Of a stretch of 24,005 bases of DNA, positions 1 through 7,126 are shown piece by piece. Under the pieces are notes generated by a model, which searched no databases, had not been told where the DNA came from, and saw only the letters and a program-made list of their open reading frames with translations. This stretch comes from Bog-950 sp035299425. GTDB lineage: Bacteria > Bacteroidota > Bacteroidia > Chitinophagales > LD1. The stretch covers positions 1-24,005 of the forward strand of contig DATGWP010000129.1 in NCBI GenBank assembly GCA_035299425.1, written 5' to 3'. The position numbers and the translations under genes were made by a program. Each line of letters starts with the position of its first letter. Position 1 is the first letter of the stretch.

Positions 1-1184
1 ATAGCGAGGGGTTGCAATTAAGAATGGGGCCAATCTTTTTGCCACCTAACGGCCAGATAGAACAAGAGTGGATGCAACAGCAGGAAGTTAACTTCCCTTA
101 CCTTGCAGAGATTAGCAAAATTGATGGTTACATGAATCAGCAGTCGCATCACTTTTTGCTCTTTAAATTTACCGATTCTGCATCGGCTGCCATCGAGTTT
201 AATAACCGCAATAAAACAATGGCGTTGGTGGATATTACTACGCTTACAACTTCATTTGACGGCGATAAGCAACTTACGGCATCATGGCAGGATGATGCAG
301 AGTTTGTATTGCCTACCGGTACTGCTTTATTCTGGGATAAGAAGACATTTTTGGATATGAACTACCATACCAAGAATTACAACAACAACAATGTATTGCC
401 TTGCGATTTCTATTTCAATATATACTTTAAACCAAGAAGCAACGCTACTATAGAAATGAAATCGCAGCTGGTTAACAATGCTGGTTTATTCCTTGGGAAC
501 GGTGTTTCAACAAAGGATTATCCCGACCCTAATAATGGAGATAATGCTAAACATACACGGTATATCTGGTCTATGGCTTCGCACGCGCACAAGTTTGCAA
601 CTGACTACGATTTATATGTACGCGATACTACCGGTGGTATGACCAAGATATACGAAGGTTTTATGGATTATACCAACGATGTTGACCTGGGTTACTACGC
701 TTGGGACCACCCATCGCTTAAATACTGGCCGGAATTTTTGCCTGTTAAGTTTGGTAAACACAATGGCAACAATGCCGGTGTAGTTGCCCGCACTACCTGG
801 AACGTAACCCAGCCTTTTGTTACTTTCGGTTTTACTACCAACGATGAGATGCAGTTGTTCTACTACATGTATACCGAGCGCAACCCATTGCTTGAAACAG
901 GTGTAACCGAAACAACCGCCGATAACTTTAACTTTACAGTAATGCCTAACCCTATGAACAATAGCGGAAGCATAGTTTACACATTGGATACTAAGGCTAA
1001 GGTACAGGCTACTGTGGTAGATGTTACCGGTAAAGAAGTAGCTGTGTTAAGCGAAGAGAACCAGGACAGCGGTACTCACCGTATTGCCATATCTGATAAC
1101 CAGAAGCTTTCAAGCGGTATATACTTTGCCCGCTTAACTGTAAACGGAACTACCTTCAGCAAGAAGTTTATTGTAACTGAGTAA
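1..1184 (+). CDS. Copper type II (PHM-like) monooxygenase-like secreted protein with T9SS sorting domain, 5'-truncated by the window edge
   Basis: The frame is open to the left edge, so the N-terminus (and presumably a signal peptide) lies outside; residue numbers count from the TTG at base 12. The visible part resembles the catalytic core of peptidylglycine alpha-hydroxylating / copper type II ascorbate-dependent monooxygenases. The candidate copper ligands appear in family order: HH at 46-47 (the HHM-like pair), H119 in NYHTKN, the HxH pair H191/H193 in SHAHKF, and M280 in TTNDEMQLFY, which closely matches the Met-ligand region of animal PHM (SSDEM.LY). The C-terminal part (about 306-390) is a type A T9SS sorting domain with MPNP, VVDVTGKEV and SGIYFARL, so the protein is probably exported by T9SS and surface-anchored or released. 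The substrate is unknown. Family placement comes from motif reading, not a search. A strong terminator follows at once, so this is the last gene of its transcript. Confidence 0.65.
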   Translation, partial: SEGLQLRMGPIFLPPNGQIEQEWMQQQEVNFPYLAEISKIDGYMNQQSHHFLLFKFTDSASAAIEFNNRNKTMALVDITTLTTSFDGDKQLTASWQDDAEFVLPTGTALFWDKKTFLDMNYHTKNYNNNNVLPCDFYFNIYFKPRSNATIEMKSQLVNNAGLFLGNGVSTKDYPDPNNGDNAKHTRYIWSMASHAHKFATDYDLYVRDTTGGMTKIYEGFMDYTNDVDLGYYAWDHPSLKYWPEFLPVKFGKHNGNNAGVVARTTWNVTQPFVTFGFTTNDEMQLFYYMYTERNPLLETGVTETTADNFNFTVMPNPMNNSGSIVYTLDTKAKVQATVVDVTGKEVAVLSEENQDSGTHRIAISDNQKLSSGIYFARLTVNGTTFSKKFIVTE

Positions 1185-1202
1185 TCAGTTTTAAACCATA
1201 TC

Positions 1203-1234
1203 AAAAAAGGGATGAAGCAATTCATCCCTTTTTT
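1203..1234 (+). terminator. Rho-independent terminator after the monooxygenase-like gene
   Basis: Perfect 14-bp inverted repeat, AAAAAAGGGATGAA (1203-1216) and its complement (1221-1234), around a GCAA loop (a GNRA tetraloop). The 3' arm ends in a run of six T followed by GTTTG. It lies 18 bases after the stop codon. The A/T-flanked stem could work in both directions. Confidence 0.85.
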
Positions 1235-1279
1235 GTTTGTAGCCATGCCTGATAGCCAGCCATCTGTTGCTGCAAAGTG

Positions 1280-1397
1280 AGGGGACAGTAATTGCCCTTT
1301 TTTAAAAAGTGTCCCCCTTGCTTGGTTGAAACTATTTGAAATCCAGTATTTTACAAGTAGGGGGTGTCCCTGACATGAATGTTTGCGGGTGTCCCTG
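1280..1397. repeat. GGGGACA/TGTCCCC inverted repeat plus GGGTGTCCCTG direct repeats
   Basis: AGGGGACA at 1280-1287 pairs with TGTCCCCCT at 1310-1318 (one extra C). The 11-mer GGGTGTCCCTG occurs twice in direct orientation, at 1362-1372 and 1387-1397. The GTGTCCC word is therefore present three times in 90 bases. This resembles clustered REP-like elements, but no REP-associated transposase is visible in the window. Confidence 0.5.
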
Positions 1398-1533
1398 TTT
1401 TGCTGCTTTTCTATGTAACACCACCCCCGGAAAGGGCGGAGATTACAACTGTAACAGCATTACAAATACCAAACCTGTGCATTGTCCGCCGCAGGCGAAA
1501 GCCCAGCTGCAAACAGAAGAGTTGGGAAAGTGA

Positions 1534-1647
1534 GTGTACACAATAGCTGGTTTTTGAAAAGTGTACACCATGCCTTTTTGCAACACACTATTAATGAATT
1601 ACATATAGCAACCTTGTGTACACCGAACCTCCAGGCAATGTGTATAC
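1534..1647. repeat. Cluster of four GTGTACAC-type palindromic octamers
   Basis: The self-complementary octamer GTGTACAC is found at 1534-1541, 1561-1568 and 1616-1623, and a one-base variant GTGTATAC at 1640-1647. Three of the four are followed by C (GTGTACACC or GTGTATACC). Spacings are 27, 55 and 24 bases. They could be binding sites or repeat remnants; no gene starts close downstream. Confidence 0.45.
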
Positions 1648-1685
1648 CGACCTATTGAAGCCAAATAATCTCCTTACCCAAATCT

Positions 1686-1721
1686 GGTAATCTCATTACC
1701 AAATTCTGGTAATGCCATTAC
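1686..1721. repeat. Two tandem GGTAAT-N3-ATTAC(C) dyads
   Basis: GGTAAT-CTC-ATTACC (1686-1700) and GGTAAT-GCC-ATTAC (1708-1721) are near-identical dyads 22 bases apart, each preceded by TCT. A helical-turn-like spacing of 22 bases would suit cooperative protein binding, but there is no nearby promoter or gene to connect them with. Confidence 0.4.
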
Positions 1722-1950
1722 TCATATTGGATAGTTTTTTATTTGTAACGAGAGTATGGGTTGCAGGATTAGGGTTGCCCCAAACAGGTAATGCTATACA
1801 TATAGAATGCTGCTTAATGTGAAGGTACTTCATGCAATGCAGAGGTACAACAAAGGCGAGGCAATGGCAATGATTATTTATTTTGTTTATTTACAGTAGA
1901 TGAACAAGGGTTGTTGAATTTAGCGGGGTTAAATAATCCTGCTTATTAAT

Positions 1951-2127
1951 TGTTCCGAATTGGGCTTCGCCACACCCGGAACAGCAAGGTAGCGTGAGAG
2001 ACAAAGAAGCAAATACATTCGGCATAGCCGTTTGGTTATTCTTCGTAAAAGCAAAAGAGAAGCACCGCCAGGCACAAGGCAACCGCAATATGCTTCACAT
2101 TTGCTTTTGCCCAACCCGACCCATTGT
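1951..2127. repeat. Left flank block of the YHYH/arylsulfotransferase unit (attC-like candidate)
   Basis: Contains, in order, TGTTCCGA (1951-1958), GGGCTT (1962-1967), CCGGAACAG (1976-1984) and ACCCATTGT (2119-2127). TGTTCCG and CGGAACA form a perfect 7-bp inverted repeat. The same words occur in the same order and orientation on the other side of the two-gene unit (5226-5352). Shared direct flanks of this kind suit a mobile cassette. An integron-type attC is one possibility, but I could not match the canonical RYYYAAC/GTTRRRY cores. Confidence 0.4.
2045..2110. repeat. Long imperfect stem-loop upstream of the YHYH gene
   Basis: The arms 2045-2064 and 2091-2110 are complementary at 17 of 20 positions, with key words AAAAGCAAA...GAAGCA and TGCTTC...TTTGCTTTT, around a 26-base loop. 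It ends 100 bases before the start of the YHYH gene. It is not a terminator (no T-run). It could be a folded recombination site, part of a 5' leader, or an old repeat. Confidence 0.55.
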
Positions 2128-2210
2128 GCAGGGTATACTTTTTTAAAACCTGATTAAACTTTTCGTAAAATGCTTGGTCGAAAGGACATAAAAAATGTAA
2201 TTTACATACC

Positions 2211-3539
2211 ATGCAAAAAACACTTCTAGTTTTAGTTTGGAATCTTCTGATATTTCAAGCTGCATTTTCACAACTATCGCCACTTATTACCTGCTGGCAT
2301 ATAAATACAACTGATACCGGTTTTGCGGAGGCACTTACCAATGTTCAGCAGGTGAACTACTCATCTACCTATGTGTATGTAAAAACAGAAGACATTCCTT
2401 CATGGATTCCGATAGCATATGATTGGCCAAACAACCCGTGGTTTGCCGTGCCTATGAATTATCAATTTCGTTTTCGATTAAATCCCACACCTAATGTTGG
2501 TCCTGAAACCAAAACCGGATATGGACACATCGGGCTTTGGAAAAACGGATGCTCTATTTATAATCCTAAAGATGCCAAGAGTTATCAGGATTCATCGGTC
2601 TGGTTTCAAAACGCCTGGTTTTGGGAGCACTTAATAGCTGAAACATTCGATTCGTGTATTGGCCACCCGAATGGTTCAGGCGAATATCACACGCATGTAA
2701 GTCCTGCTTGCTTATATGATATTACTGATAGCGTTCAGGTTTCTCCTTTGATAGGATATGCTTTTGACAGTTACCCAATTTATGGTGGTTATGGATATTC
2801 CAACCCTTTAGATACCACTTCAGCAATTAAAAGATTGAAAAGCAGTTATCGTTTGCGGAACATTGCAGACCGAACGTCATTGCCTGACGGAACTGTTTTA
2901 CCTCCCTCGAAGTATGGACCACCCATTGATACGAATACTACCAGTTTAAACCCATTGGATAATAGCCCGGTGGCTGCTCCGTTGGGCGCATACATGGAAG
3001 ATTATGAATACGTGCAGGGGCTGGGCGATTTAGATGAACACAATGGCAGGTTTTGTATTACCAAAGATTACCCCAATGGCACGTATGCCTATTTCACCAC
3101 TTTAGATTGGGTAGCCGATCACTACGACACGAGTATAAAACCGGTTTTCCCATTTGTAATTGGCACGGCCTATTATGGCGAAGTATATCCTGCTGATGGC
3201 AACACAGGTCCTAATTCGGGTTTTGTGGTTATCAGCGAACCCGTGACACCCTATTACGGTTTTACCACTTCGGTATCAGAAGTAATTAGTCCTTTGCGTG
3301 TTTCTATTTATCCAAATCCAACATCAAGCGGTTTAAATATTGACACAAGAGGTATAGAGGAAACAGAGACCTTACAATGTATGATATACGATTCGAAAGG
3401 TGAATTGGTAAATGAATTGACGCTGCAAAGCAATGCTGCGAATACTATTGATGGGCAACACCTTTTGAATGGTGTGTATCTTGTAAGAATCCAAACTGCA
3501 TCGCAGTCAAAGAACTTTAAACTCATTGTGAGCAAATGA
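2211..3539 (+). CDS. Secreted YHYH-domain protein with T9SS type A sorting domain
   Basis: A 442-residue exported protein. Residues 1-20 form a signal peptide (MQKT, hydrophobic core, cleavage near AFS-Q). The central region carries YHYH-family hallmarks: GEYHTHVSP at 157-165 (the name motif in the variant form YHTH) and SPLIGYAFDSYPIYGGYGY at 178-196. Residues 362-442 are a sorting domain (YPNP, MIYDSKGELV, LLNGVYLVRI). The biochemical role of YHYH domains is not established to my knowledge; the conserved His and aromatic residues would suit metal or ligand binding, which is inference. The stop overlaps the next gene's start (ATGA, 3536-3539), so the two are very probably translationally coupled. 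The pair sits between matching flank blocks and may have been acquired together. Confidence 0.8.
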   Translation: MQKTLLVLVWNLLIFQAAFSQLSPLITCWHINTTDTGFAEALTNVQQVNYSSTYVYVKTEDIPSWIPIAYDWPNNPWFAVPMNYQFRFRLNPTPNVGPETKTGYGHIGLWKNGCSIYNPKDAKSYQDSSVWFQNAWFWEHLIAETFDSCIGHPNGSGEYHTHVSPACLYDITDSVQVSPLIGYAFDSYPIYGGYGYSNPLDTTSAIKRLKSSYRLRNIADRTSLPDGTVLPPSKYGPPIDTNTTSLNPLDNSPVAAPLGAYMEDYEYVQGLGDLDEHNGRFCITKDYPNGTYAYFTTLDWVADHYDTSIKPVFPFVIGTAYYGEVYPADGNTGPNSGFVVISEPVTPYYGFTTSVSEVISPLRVSIYPNPTSSGLNIDTRGIEETETLQCMIYDSKGELVNELTLQSNAANTIDGQHLLNGVYLVRIQTASQSKNFKLIVSK

Positions 3540-5206
3540 AAATTGGCAAAATACTATCAGCAGTAATATTACATGCGTGTTGTTTGTCGGCCGCAAATGC
3601 GCAAAATACGGTTGGCTTAACGCAATACACTACGGGCAACGCTAATGGCTACGTGTTGTTTTCTCCAATGACATCAACAAATACTTACCTGATTGATAAA
3701 TGCGGTGAAAAAGTGCACGAGTGGAATACAAGTGCATACAAACCGGCTCTTTCATGTTTCTTATTGCAGGATGGTTCATTATTAAAAACCGGACAATTAG
3801 ACAATCCATTTTTTGATGAAGGCGGCAGCGGAGGAATGATTGAACGCTTTGATTGGAATGGAACACTGCTCTGGAACTATTCTGTTTCAGACAGTAGCAA
3901 TTGTCAGCATCATGATATTATGCCTTTGCCGAATGGAAATATACTTTGCATTGTGTGGGACAGAAAAAGCAAGCAAGAGGCAGTGTTGAATGGAAAGGAT
4001 TCCAGCTATAACCAATCGCACCTTTTGAGCGAAAAGATAATAGAGTTGCAACCCATTGGAACGGACAGTGCTATTGTGGTGTGGGAATGGAAATTATGGG
4101 ATCACCTGATTCAGAGTTATGACAACACAAAATTGAACTACGGAGTAGTTTCTGACCATCCGGAACTTGTGAATATCAATTATTTTCCGGGTGCAGGTAA
4201 TTCGCCTGATTGGATACATCTGAACTCTATTGATTACAATCCTGTGCTCGACCAGATTTTAGTCAGTTCACATACATTCAACGAAGTTTGGATTATTGAC
4301 CGCAGCACCACTACAGCAGAAGCAGCAGCACACAGCGGGGGAAATTCAGGAAGAGGCGGTGATATTTTATACCGTTGGGGAAATCCGCAGGCATATCAAC
4401 GAGGTAATCCTTCCACAAAAATTTTTTTCGGACAGCACCATGCTACATGGATTCCGCAAGGTTATCCGAATGCAGGAAAAATACTTGTATTCAATAACGG
4501 GTTGAATAGACCCGGCACGTATTCTTCTATTGACATGATTGAGCCACCGTTAAATTTATCCAACACGTATGATGTGCCGGCATCAACTGCCTTCCTGCCA
4601 ACAAATTTGTTCTGGACCTATACAGCAAACACACCTTCTGATTTTTACAGCAGTAATATTTCAGGCATTTATCCTTTAAGCAATGGTTCCTTAATGGCGA
4701 CCAGCGGAACAAAAGGTCTGTTTTTTGAAATAGACTCTATGAAGCAAACTCTTTGGAGTTATGTTAATCCGGTTACAACTACCGGAATATTATCGCAGGG
4801 AAACACGCCTTCAAACAATTTAGTTTTTCGATGCAATTTTTATGAAGCTAACTACCCCGGATTATTCGGACAGGCATTAACGCCTCAGGGAGAAATTGAA
4901 CTCAACCCTGCAACGCCATCAATTTGTGATACGTTTTTGACTGCTATCGAAATGTTTACAGACTATGCTTTCACTTCGGTTTACCCTAATCCGTTTACTA
5001 CTCAACTTACCCTCTCAATTGCGGACAACGTGCCGGTAACAGTTTCTATTTACGACTTTCTCGGACACCAAGTATTTCAACAGTCATTCACAAACTCAAC
5101 AACAATAGATACAGACCACCTTGTAGACGGCATTTACTTATATGAATTGCATAACGAGAGTGGGAGAGTGTCAAGTGGAAAAATGATAAAACAAACAAGC
5201 CGCTAA
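3536..5206 (+). CDS. Arylsulfotransferase (ASST)-like secreted propeller protein with T9SS sorting domain
   Basis: A 556-residue protein with a signal peptide (cleavage near ANA-Q23). The body resembles the aryl-sulfate sulfotransferase beta-propeller family: repeated strands such as GYVLFSP...YLID and GKILVFNNG, plus His-containing motifs in order, SNCQHHDIMPLPNGN (121-135), WIHLNSIDYNPVLDQILVSS (226-245) and GQHHATWIPQGYP (299-311). In characterised bacterial ASSTs, propeller histidines bind and carry the sulfate group moved from a phenolic sulfate donor to a phenol acceptor; whether this protein does so is inferred. Residues 479-556 are a type A sorting domain (YPNPF, IYDFLGHQV, DGIYLYEL). 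The start overlaps the YHYH gene stop by 4 bases. A bidirectional terminator lies about 157 bases downstream. An alternative is a non-catalytic propeller of the same fold. Confidence 0.75.
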   Translation: MKIGKILSAVILHACCLSAANAQNTVGLTQYTTGNANGYVLFSPMTSTNTYLIDKCGEKVHEWNTSAYKPALSCFLLQDGSLLKTGQLDNPFFDEGGSGGMIERFDWNGTLLWNYSVSDSSNCQHHDIMPLPNGNILCIVWDRKSKQEAVLNGKDSSYNQSHLLSEKIIELQPIGTDSAIVVWEWKLWDHLIQSYDNTKLNYGVVSDHPELVNINYFPGAGNSPDWIHLNSIDYNPVLDQILVSSHTFNEVWIIDRSTTTAEAAAHSGGNSGRGGDILYRWGNPQAYQRGNPSTKIFFGQHHATWIPQGYPNAGKILVFNNGLNRPGTYSSIDMIEPPLNLSNTYDVPASTAFLPTNLFWTYTANTPSDFYSSNISGIYPLSNGSLMATSGTKGLFFEIDSMKQTLWSYVNPVTTTGILSQGNTPSNNLVFRCNFYEANYPGLFGQALTPQGEIELNPATPSICDTFLTAIEMFTDYAFTSVYPNPFTTQLTLSIADNVPVTVSIYDFLGHQVFQQSFTNSTTIDTDHLVDGIYLYELHNESGRVSSGKMIKQTSR

Positions 5207-5225
5207 CTTCGGTTTGCTTACCAAG

Positions 5226-5352
5226 TGTTCCGACAACAGGACAGCCCTGCTATCTGCCCCGCGGGCTTGCACTTCCTCGGACAGTGACTTTAGTTCCTCT
5301 GTAAACGCCCCCTTTTTTCCATCTCGGCGTAGGCATAATCTACACCCATTGT
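5226..5352. repeat. Right flank block of the YHYH/arylsulfotransferase unit (attC-like candidate)
   Basis: Holds TGTTCCGA (5226-5233), GGGCTT (5263-5268), TCGGACAG (5277-5284) and ACCCATTGT (5344-5352), in the same order and orientation as at 1951-2127. TGTTCCGA and TCGGACA can pair with one bulged base. The block begins just after the arylsulfotransferase stop, whose TAA sits in CCGCTAAC. No protein-like frame is convincing here. Confidence 0.4.
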
Positions 5353-5362
5353 AAGACAACAA

Positions 5363-5388
5363 AAAAGGGATGCCACGGCATCCCTTTT
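5363..5388. terminator. Bidirectional terminator between the arylsulfotransferase-like gene and ilvE
   Basis: AAAAGGGATGCC (5363-5374) and GGCATCCCTTTT (5377-5388) are a perfect inverted repeat; the usable loop is CACG. A-run and T-run on the two sides allow termination on both strands. It lies between convergent genes, 24 bases from the ilvE stop. Confidence 0.8.
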
Positions 5389-5411
5389 AAATATAGTAGG
5401 TTCTAAATCTG

Positions 5412-6497
5412 TTATTGGTTGGCGTAAACCGAAACCGGCACGGTGTGCAGCCAGCTAAACACATCTTCGGCTTTGCCTGATTTGATAGAGGTTAAGCGCT
5501 CTTTAAGCTTGTTAGATATATCACGGGTTTCTAACGCAGGCAGTTCGTAGTTTTCACCTTTGTAGTGGAACTCGCCAATGTGCGAAAGCACGGCAGCAGT
5601 ACCCGAGCCAAACATATCTTCCAGTTTGCCTTCGTGGAAGGCGTTTACTATCTCGTCTATAGATATATCGCGCTCCTGCACCACATAGCCTTCGTTTTCG
5701 GCCAGGCGGATAATGCTATCGCGGGTTATACCATCGAGTATAGTACCCTGGTCGAGGGCAGGGGTAATAATTACACCGTCGATAATGGCAAATATGTTCA
5801 TGGTGCCGATTTCCTGCAGGTAGCGGTGGTGTATGCCATCCAGCCACAGTATCTGGTCGTAGCCCATGCGCTGAATTTCGCGGGCAGGCATCATAGCCGC
5901 ACCGTAGTTACCGGCGCACTTGGCATAGCCTACGCCACCAGGGAAAGCGCGCACATACTTATCGTGTATATATACCTTAACCGGGCGGCTGTAGTAAGCA
6001 CCTACGGGGCTTGTAAATATGGCAAAGCGGAAGTGCTCGGCAGGTTTAATACCTACAAACTCTTCGGTAGCAAACATATAAGGGCGTATGTATAGCGAAG
6101 AATTAGGTGTATTAGGTATCCAGCCTGCATCTATGCTTATAAGTTTGTCCATGGCGTTCATAAAAAGCTCTTCGGGAACTTCCGGCATAGCCATTCTATC
6201 GGCCGATATGTTAAAGCGGTTTACGTTTTTGCCGGGGCGGAAGATGATTGGGTTGCCTTCCGGGTCTTTTTCAGCCTTTATACCTTCGAAAATAGCCTGG
6301 CCATAGTGCAAAGCAGATAAGGCAGGGTGTATAGAGAAGTTGCCAAAAGGTACAATGCGGCAATCGTGCCAGTCGCCATCGTAATAGTCGGCAATAAACA
6401 TATGATCAGAGAAATGTCGCCCAAAAGGAAGATTGTTAAAGTCAATCTGGCTAAGGCCCGATGACTTCGTTTTTTCAACGGTTATTTTGTATCCCAT
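5412..6497 (-). CDS. ilvE: Branched-chain amino acid aminotransferase
   Basis: A 361-residue fold-type IV PLP aminotransferase that interconverts valine, leucine and isoleucine with their 2-oxoacids, using glutamate/2-oxoglutarate, in the cytoplasm. The length and motifs match the eukaryote-like BCAT branch: LHYGQAIFEGIKAE (63-76), the PLP lysine K193 in GGVGYAKCAGNYGA, E229 in LQEIGTMNIF (expected to contact the PLP ring nitrogen), GTILDGITRDSI (251-262) and FGSGTAAVLS near the C-terminus. The ATG at 6495-6497 gives the family-standard N-terminus. It is a single-gene unit: convergent with the arylsulfotransferase-like gene and divergent from the next gene, with a -7-like TATTTTTG on the minus strand 34 bases upstream. 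A long antisense open frame over its middle is a codon-bias shadow. Confidence 0.96.
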   Translation of the reverse strand: MGYKITVEKTKSSGLSQIDFNNLPFGRHFSDHMFIADYYDGDWHDCRIVPFGNFSIHPALSALHYGQAIFEGIKAEKDPEGNPIIFRPGKNVNRFNISADRMAMPEVPEELFMNAMDKLISIDAGWIPNTPNSSLYIRPYMFATEEFVGIKPAEHFRFAIFTSPVGAYYSRPVKVYIHDKYVRAFPGGVGYAKCAGNYGAAMMPAREIQRMGYDQILWLDGIHHRYLQEIGTMNIFAIIDGVIITPALDQGTILDGITRDSIIRLAENEGYVVQERDISIDEIVNAFHEGKLEDMFGSGTAAVLSHIGEFHYKGENYELPALETRDISNKLKERLTSIKSGKAEDVFSWLHTVPVSVYANQ

Positions 6498-6530
6498 GTG
6501 TTACACGTTTTAGTGAGAGTCCGATACGAA

Positions 6531-6538
6531 CAAAAATA
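6531..6538 (-). promoter_or_regulatory. Candidate -7 element of the ilvE promoter
   Basis: Read on the minus strand this is TATTTTTG, a full match to the Bacteroidota TAnnTTTG -7 box, 33 bases before the ilvE ATG. No clear TTG -33 box lies at the expected distance. The same octamer precedes ornithine aminotransferase (19368-19375). Confidence 0.4.
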
Positions 6539-6573
6539 GAATAACTTTCTATTTTGCCTTTGTTGTAACCGGT

Positions 6574-6581
6574 TATTTTTG
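6574..6581 (+). promoter_or_regulatory. Candidate -7 element for the gene at 6603
   Basis: TATTTTTG matches TAnnTTTG. A TTG at 6554-6556 lies 17 bases upstream, shorter than the usual 19-21. The start codon is 21 bases downstream, giving a short leader. Confidence 0.35.
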
Positions 6582-6602
6582 AACATTTAATTAGCTTATC
6601 AT

Positions 6603-7067
6603 ATGCTTCAACTTACCAGTCCTTCGCTCATTTTTAACAAGAAAAAACTGTTTAAAACCGCCGTGGCTGTGGAAAACAGCAAAACAGTGGGTATTGAAGG
6701 TAAAGACGCTGCCGAAACGGTTTTATTGTTCACATCTGAGGCTGGCGAATTGTTAAAAGGAGAGGAGCGCACCCAATTGATGAAAATTGTGAGCGCCTGC
6801 AAATTAAAGGAAGATGATGTTGTGTTGGTAAATGCATCTTTTGCCAAAAATCTATCGCTTGCCTGGCTGCGCAAGAGCTTTCCGGTTAAAACGCTGATTG
6901 TATTTGGCGATATGGAGATAAGCAAAAACCTGAAGTTAAGAAAGCACTATGCCTATACTATAGATGGCGTGCAAATGCTTAAAAGCGAACCCCTGCAAAA
7001 GCTATTTAAAAGCGATGCCGATAAAAAGGCGCTGTGGATGGAGTTGAAGAAGGTGTTTGGGGTGTAA
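6603..7067 (+). CDS. Conserved hypothetical cytosolic protein (154 aa)
   Basis: I do not recognise a named family with confidence. The 154-residue product has no signal peptide or membrane segment and is rich in lysine. Its shape (an N-terminal NKKKLFKTAVAVENSKTV segment, a hydrophobic VLLFTSEAGELLKGEE stretch, a middle DDVVLVNASF strand, and a C-terminal PLQKLF...DADKKALWMELKKVFG helix) suggests a small alpha/beta protein. A DNA polymerase III psi-type accessory role crossed my mind because of the strand pattern and the C-terminal W-x-x-L-K helix, but I cannot support it. It is divergent from ilvE and has its own -7-like element. Coding seems certain: clean ATG, strong codon pattern, no overlap with a better frame. 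Confidence 0.75.
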   Translation: MLQLTSPSLIFNKKKLFKTAVAVENSKTVGIEGKDAAETVLLFTSEAGELLKGEERTQLMKIVSACKLKEDDVVLVNASFAKNLSLAWLRKSFPVKTLIVFGDMEISKNLKLRKHYAYTIDGVQMLKSEPLQKLFKSDADKKALWMELKKVFGV

Positions 7068-7085
7068 ATCGCGGTTACTGGTAAC

Positions 7086-7115
7086 GACTTCGAAAGTTGA
7101 AAAACTCCGGAAGTC
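7086..7115. repeat. Palindromic repeat, copy 1 (degenerate)
   Basis: GACTTCGAAAGTT and AACTCCGGAAGTC (7086-7098 and 7103-7115) around GAAA; three adjacent stem positions are mismatched. It is a diverged copy of the perfect palindrome at 7394-7424 and lies 18 bases after the previous gene's stop. Confidence 0.7.
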
Positions 7116-7126
7116 GAGCACTGGGT

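Larger units (their letters stand above)
1241..2210. other. 970-base gene-poor region rich in short repeats
   Basis: I find no convincing gene. Open frames here are short (65 codons or fewer), use alternative starts or lack family-like composition. The region instead holds four distinct groups of short repeats, listed separately: a GGGGACA/TGTCCCC inverted repeat and GGGTGTCCCTG direct repeats (1280-1397), four GTGTACAC-type octamers (1534-1647), two GGTAAT-dyads about 22 bases apart (1686-1721), and a block at 1951-2127 that shares sequence words with the far side of the following two-gene unit. The first part looks like degenerate REP-type intergenic repeat; the last part looks like the boundary of an inserted cassette. 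Confidence 0.6.

Noticed and set aside
1336..1533. 65-codon frame in the repeat-rich region
   Set aside because: It uses a non-ATG start, crosses the GTGTCCC repeats and has a composition unlike a folded protein.
1280..1721. CRISPR array
   Set aside because: The repeats are too short, differ between families and are not regularly spaced with unique spacers; no cas gene is present.
1891..2114. Two minus-strand frames of 61-65 codons
   Set aside because: They overlap each other and the stem-loop/flank block and show no protein family character.
1951..5352. Definite integron with canonical attC sites
   Set aside because: No integrase is in the window and I cannot place convincing RYYYAAC/GTTRRRY core pairs, so only a cassette-like hypothesis is reported.
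5171..5362. 63-codon minus-strand frame after the arylsulfotransferase-like gene
   Set aside because: It covers the right flank block and part of a coding end; no family resemblance and no start signal.
5565..6095. 176-codon open frame antisense to ilvE
   Set aside because: It lies wholly opposite a well-conserved aminotransferase gene, has no recognisable features and arises from the codon bias of ilvE.
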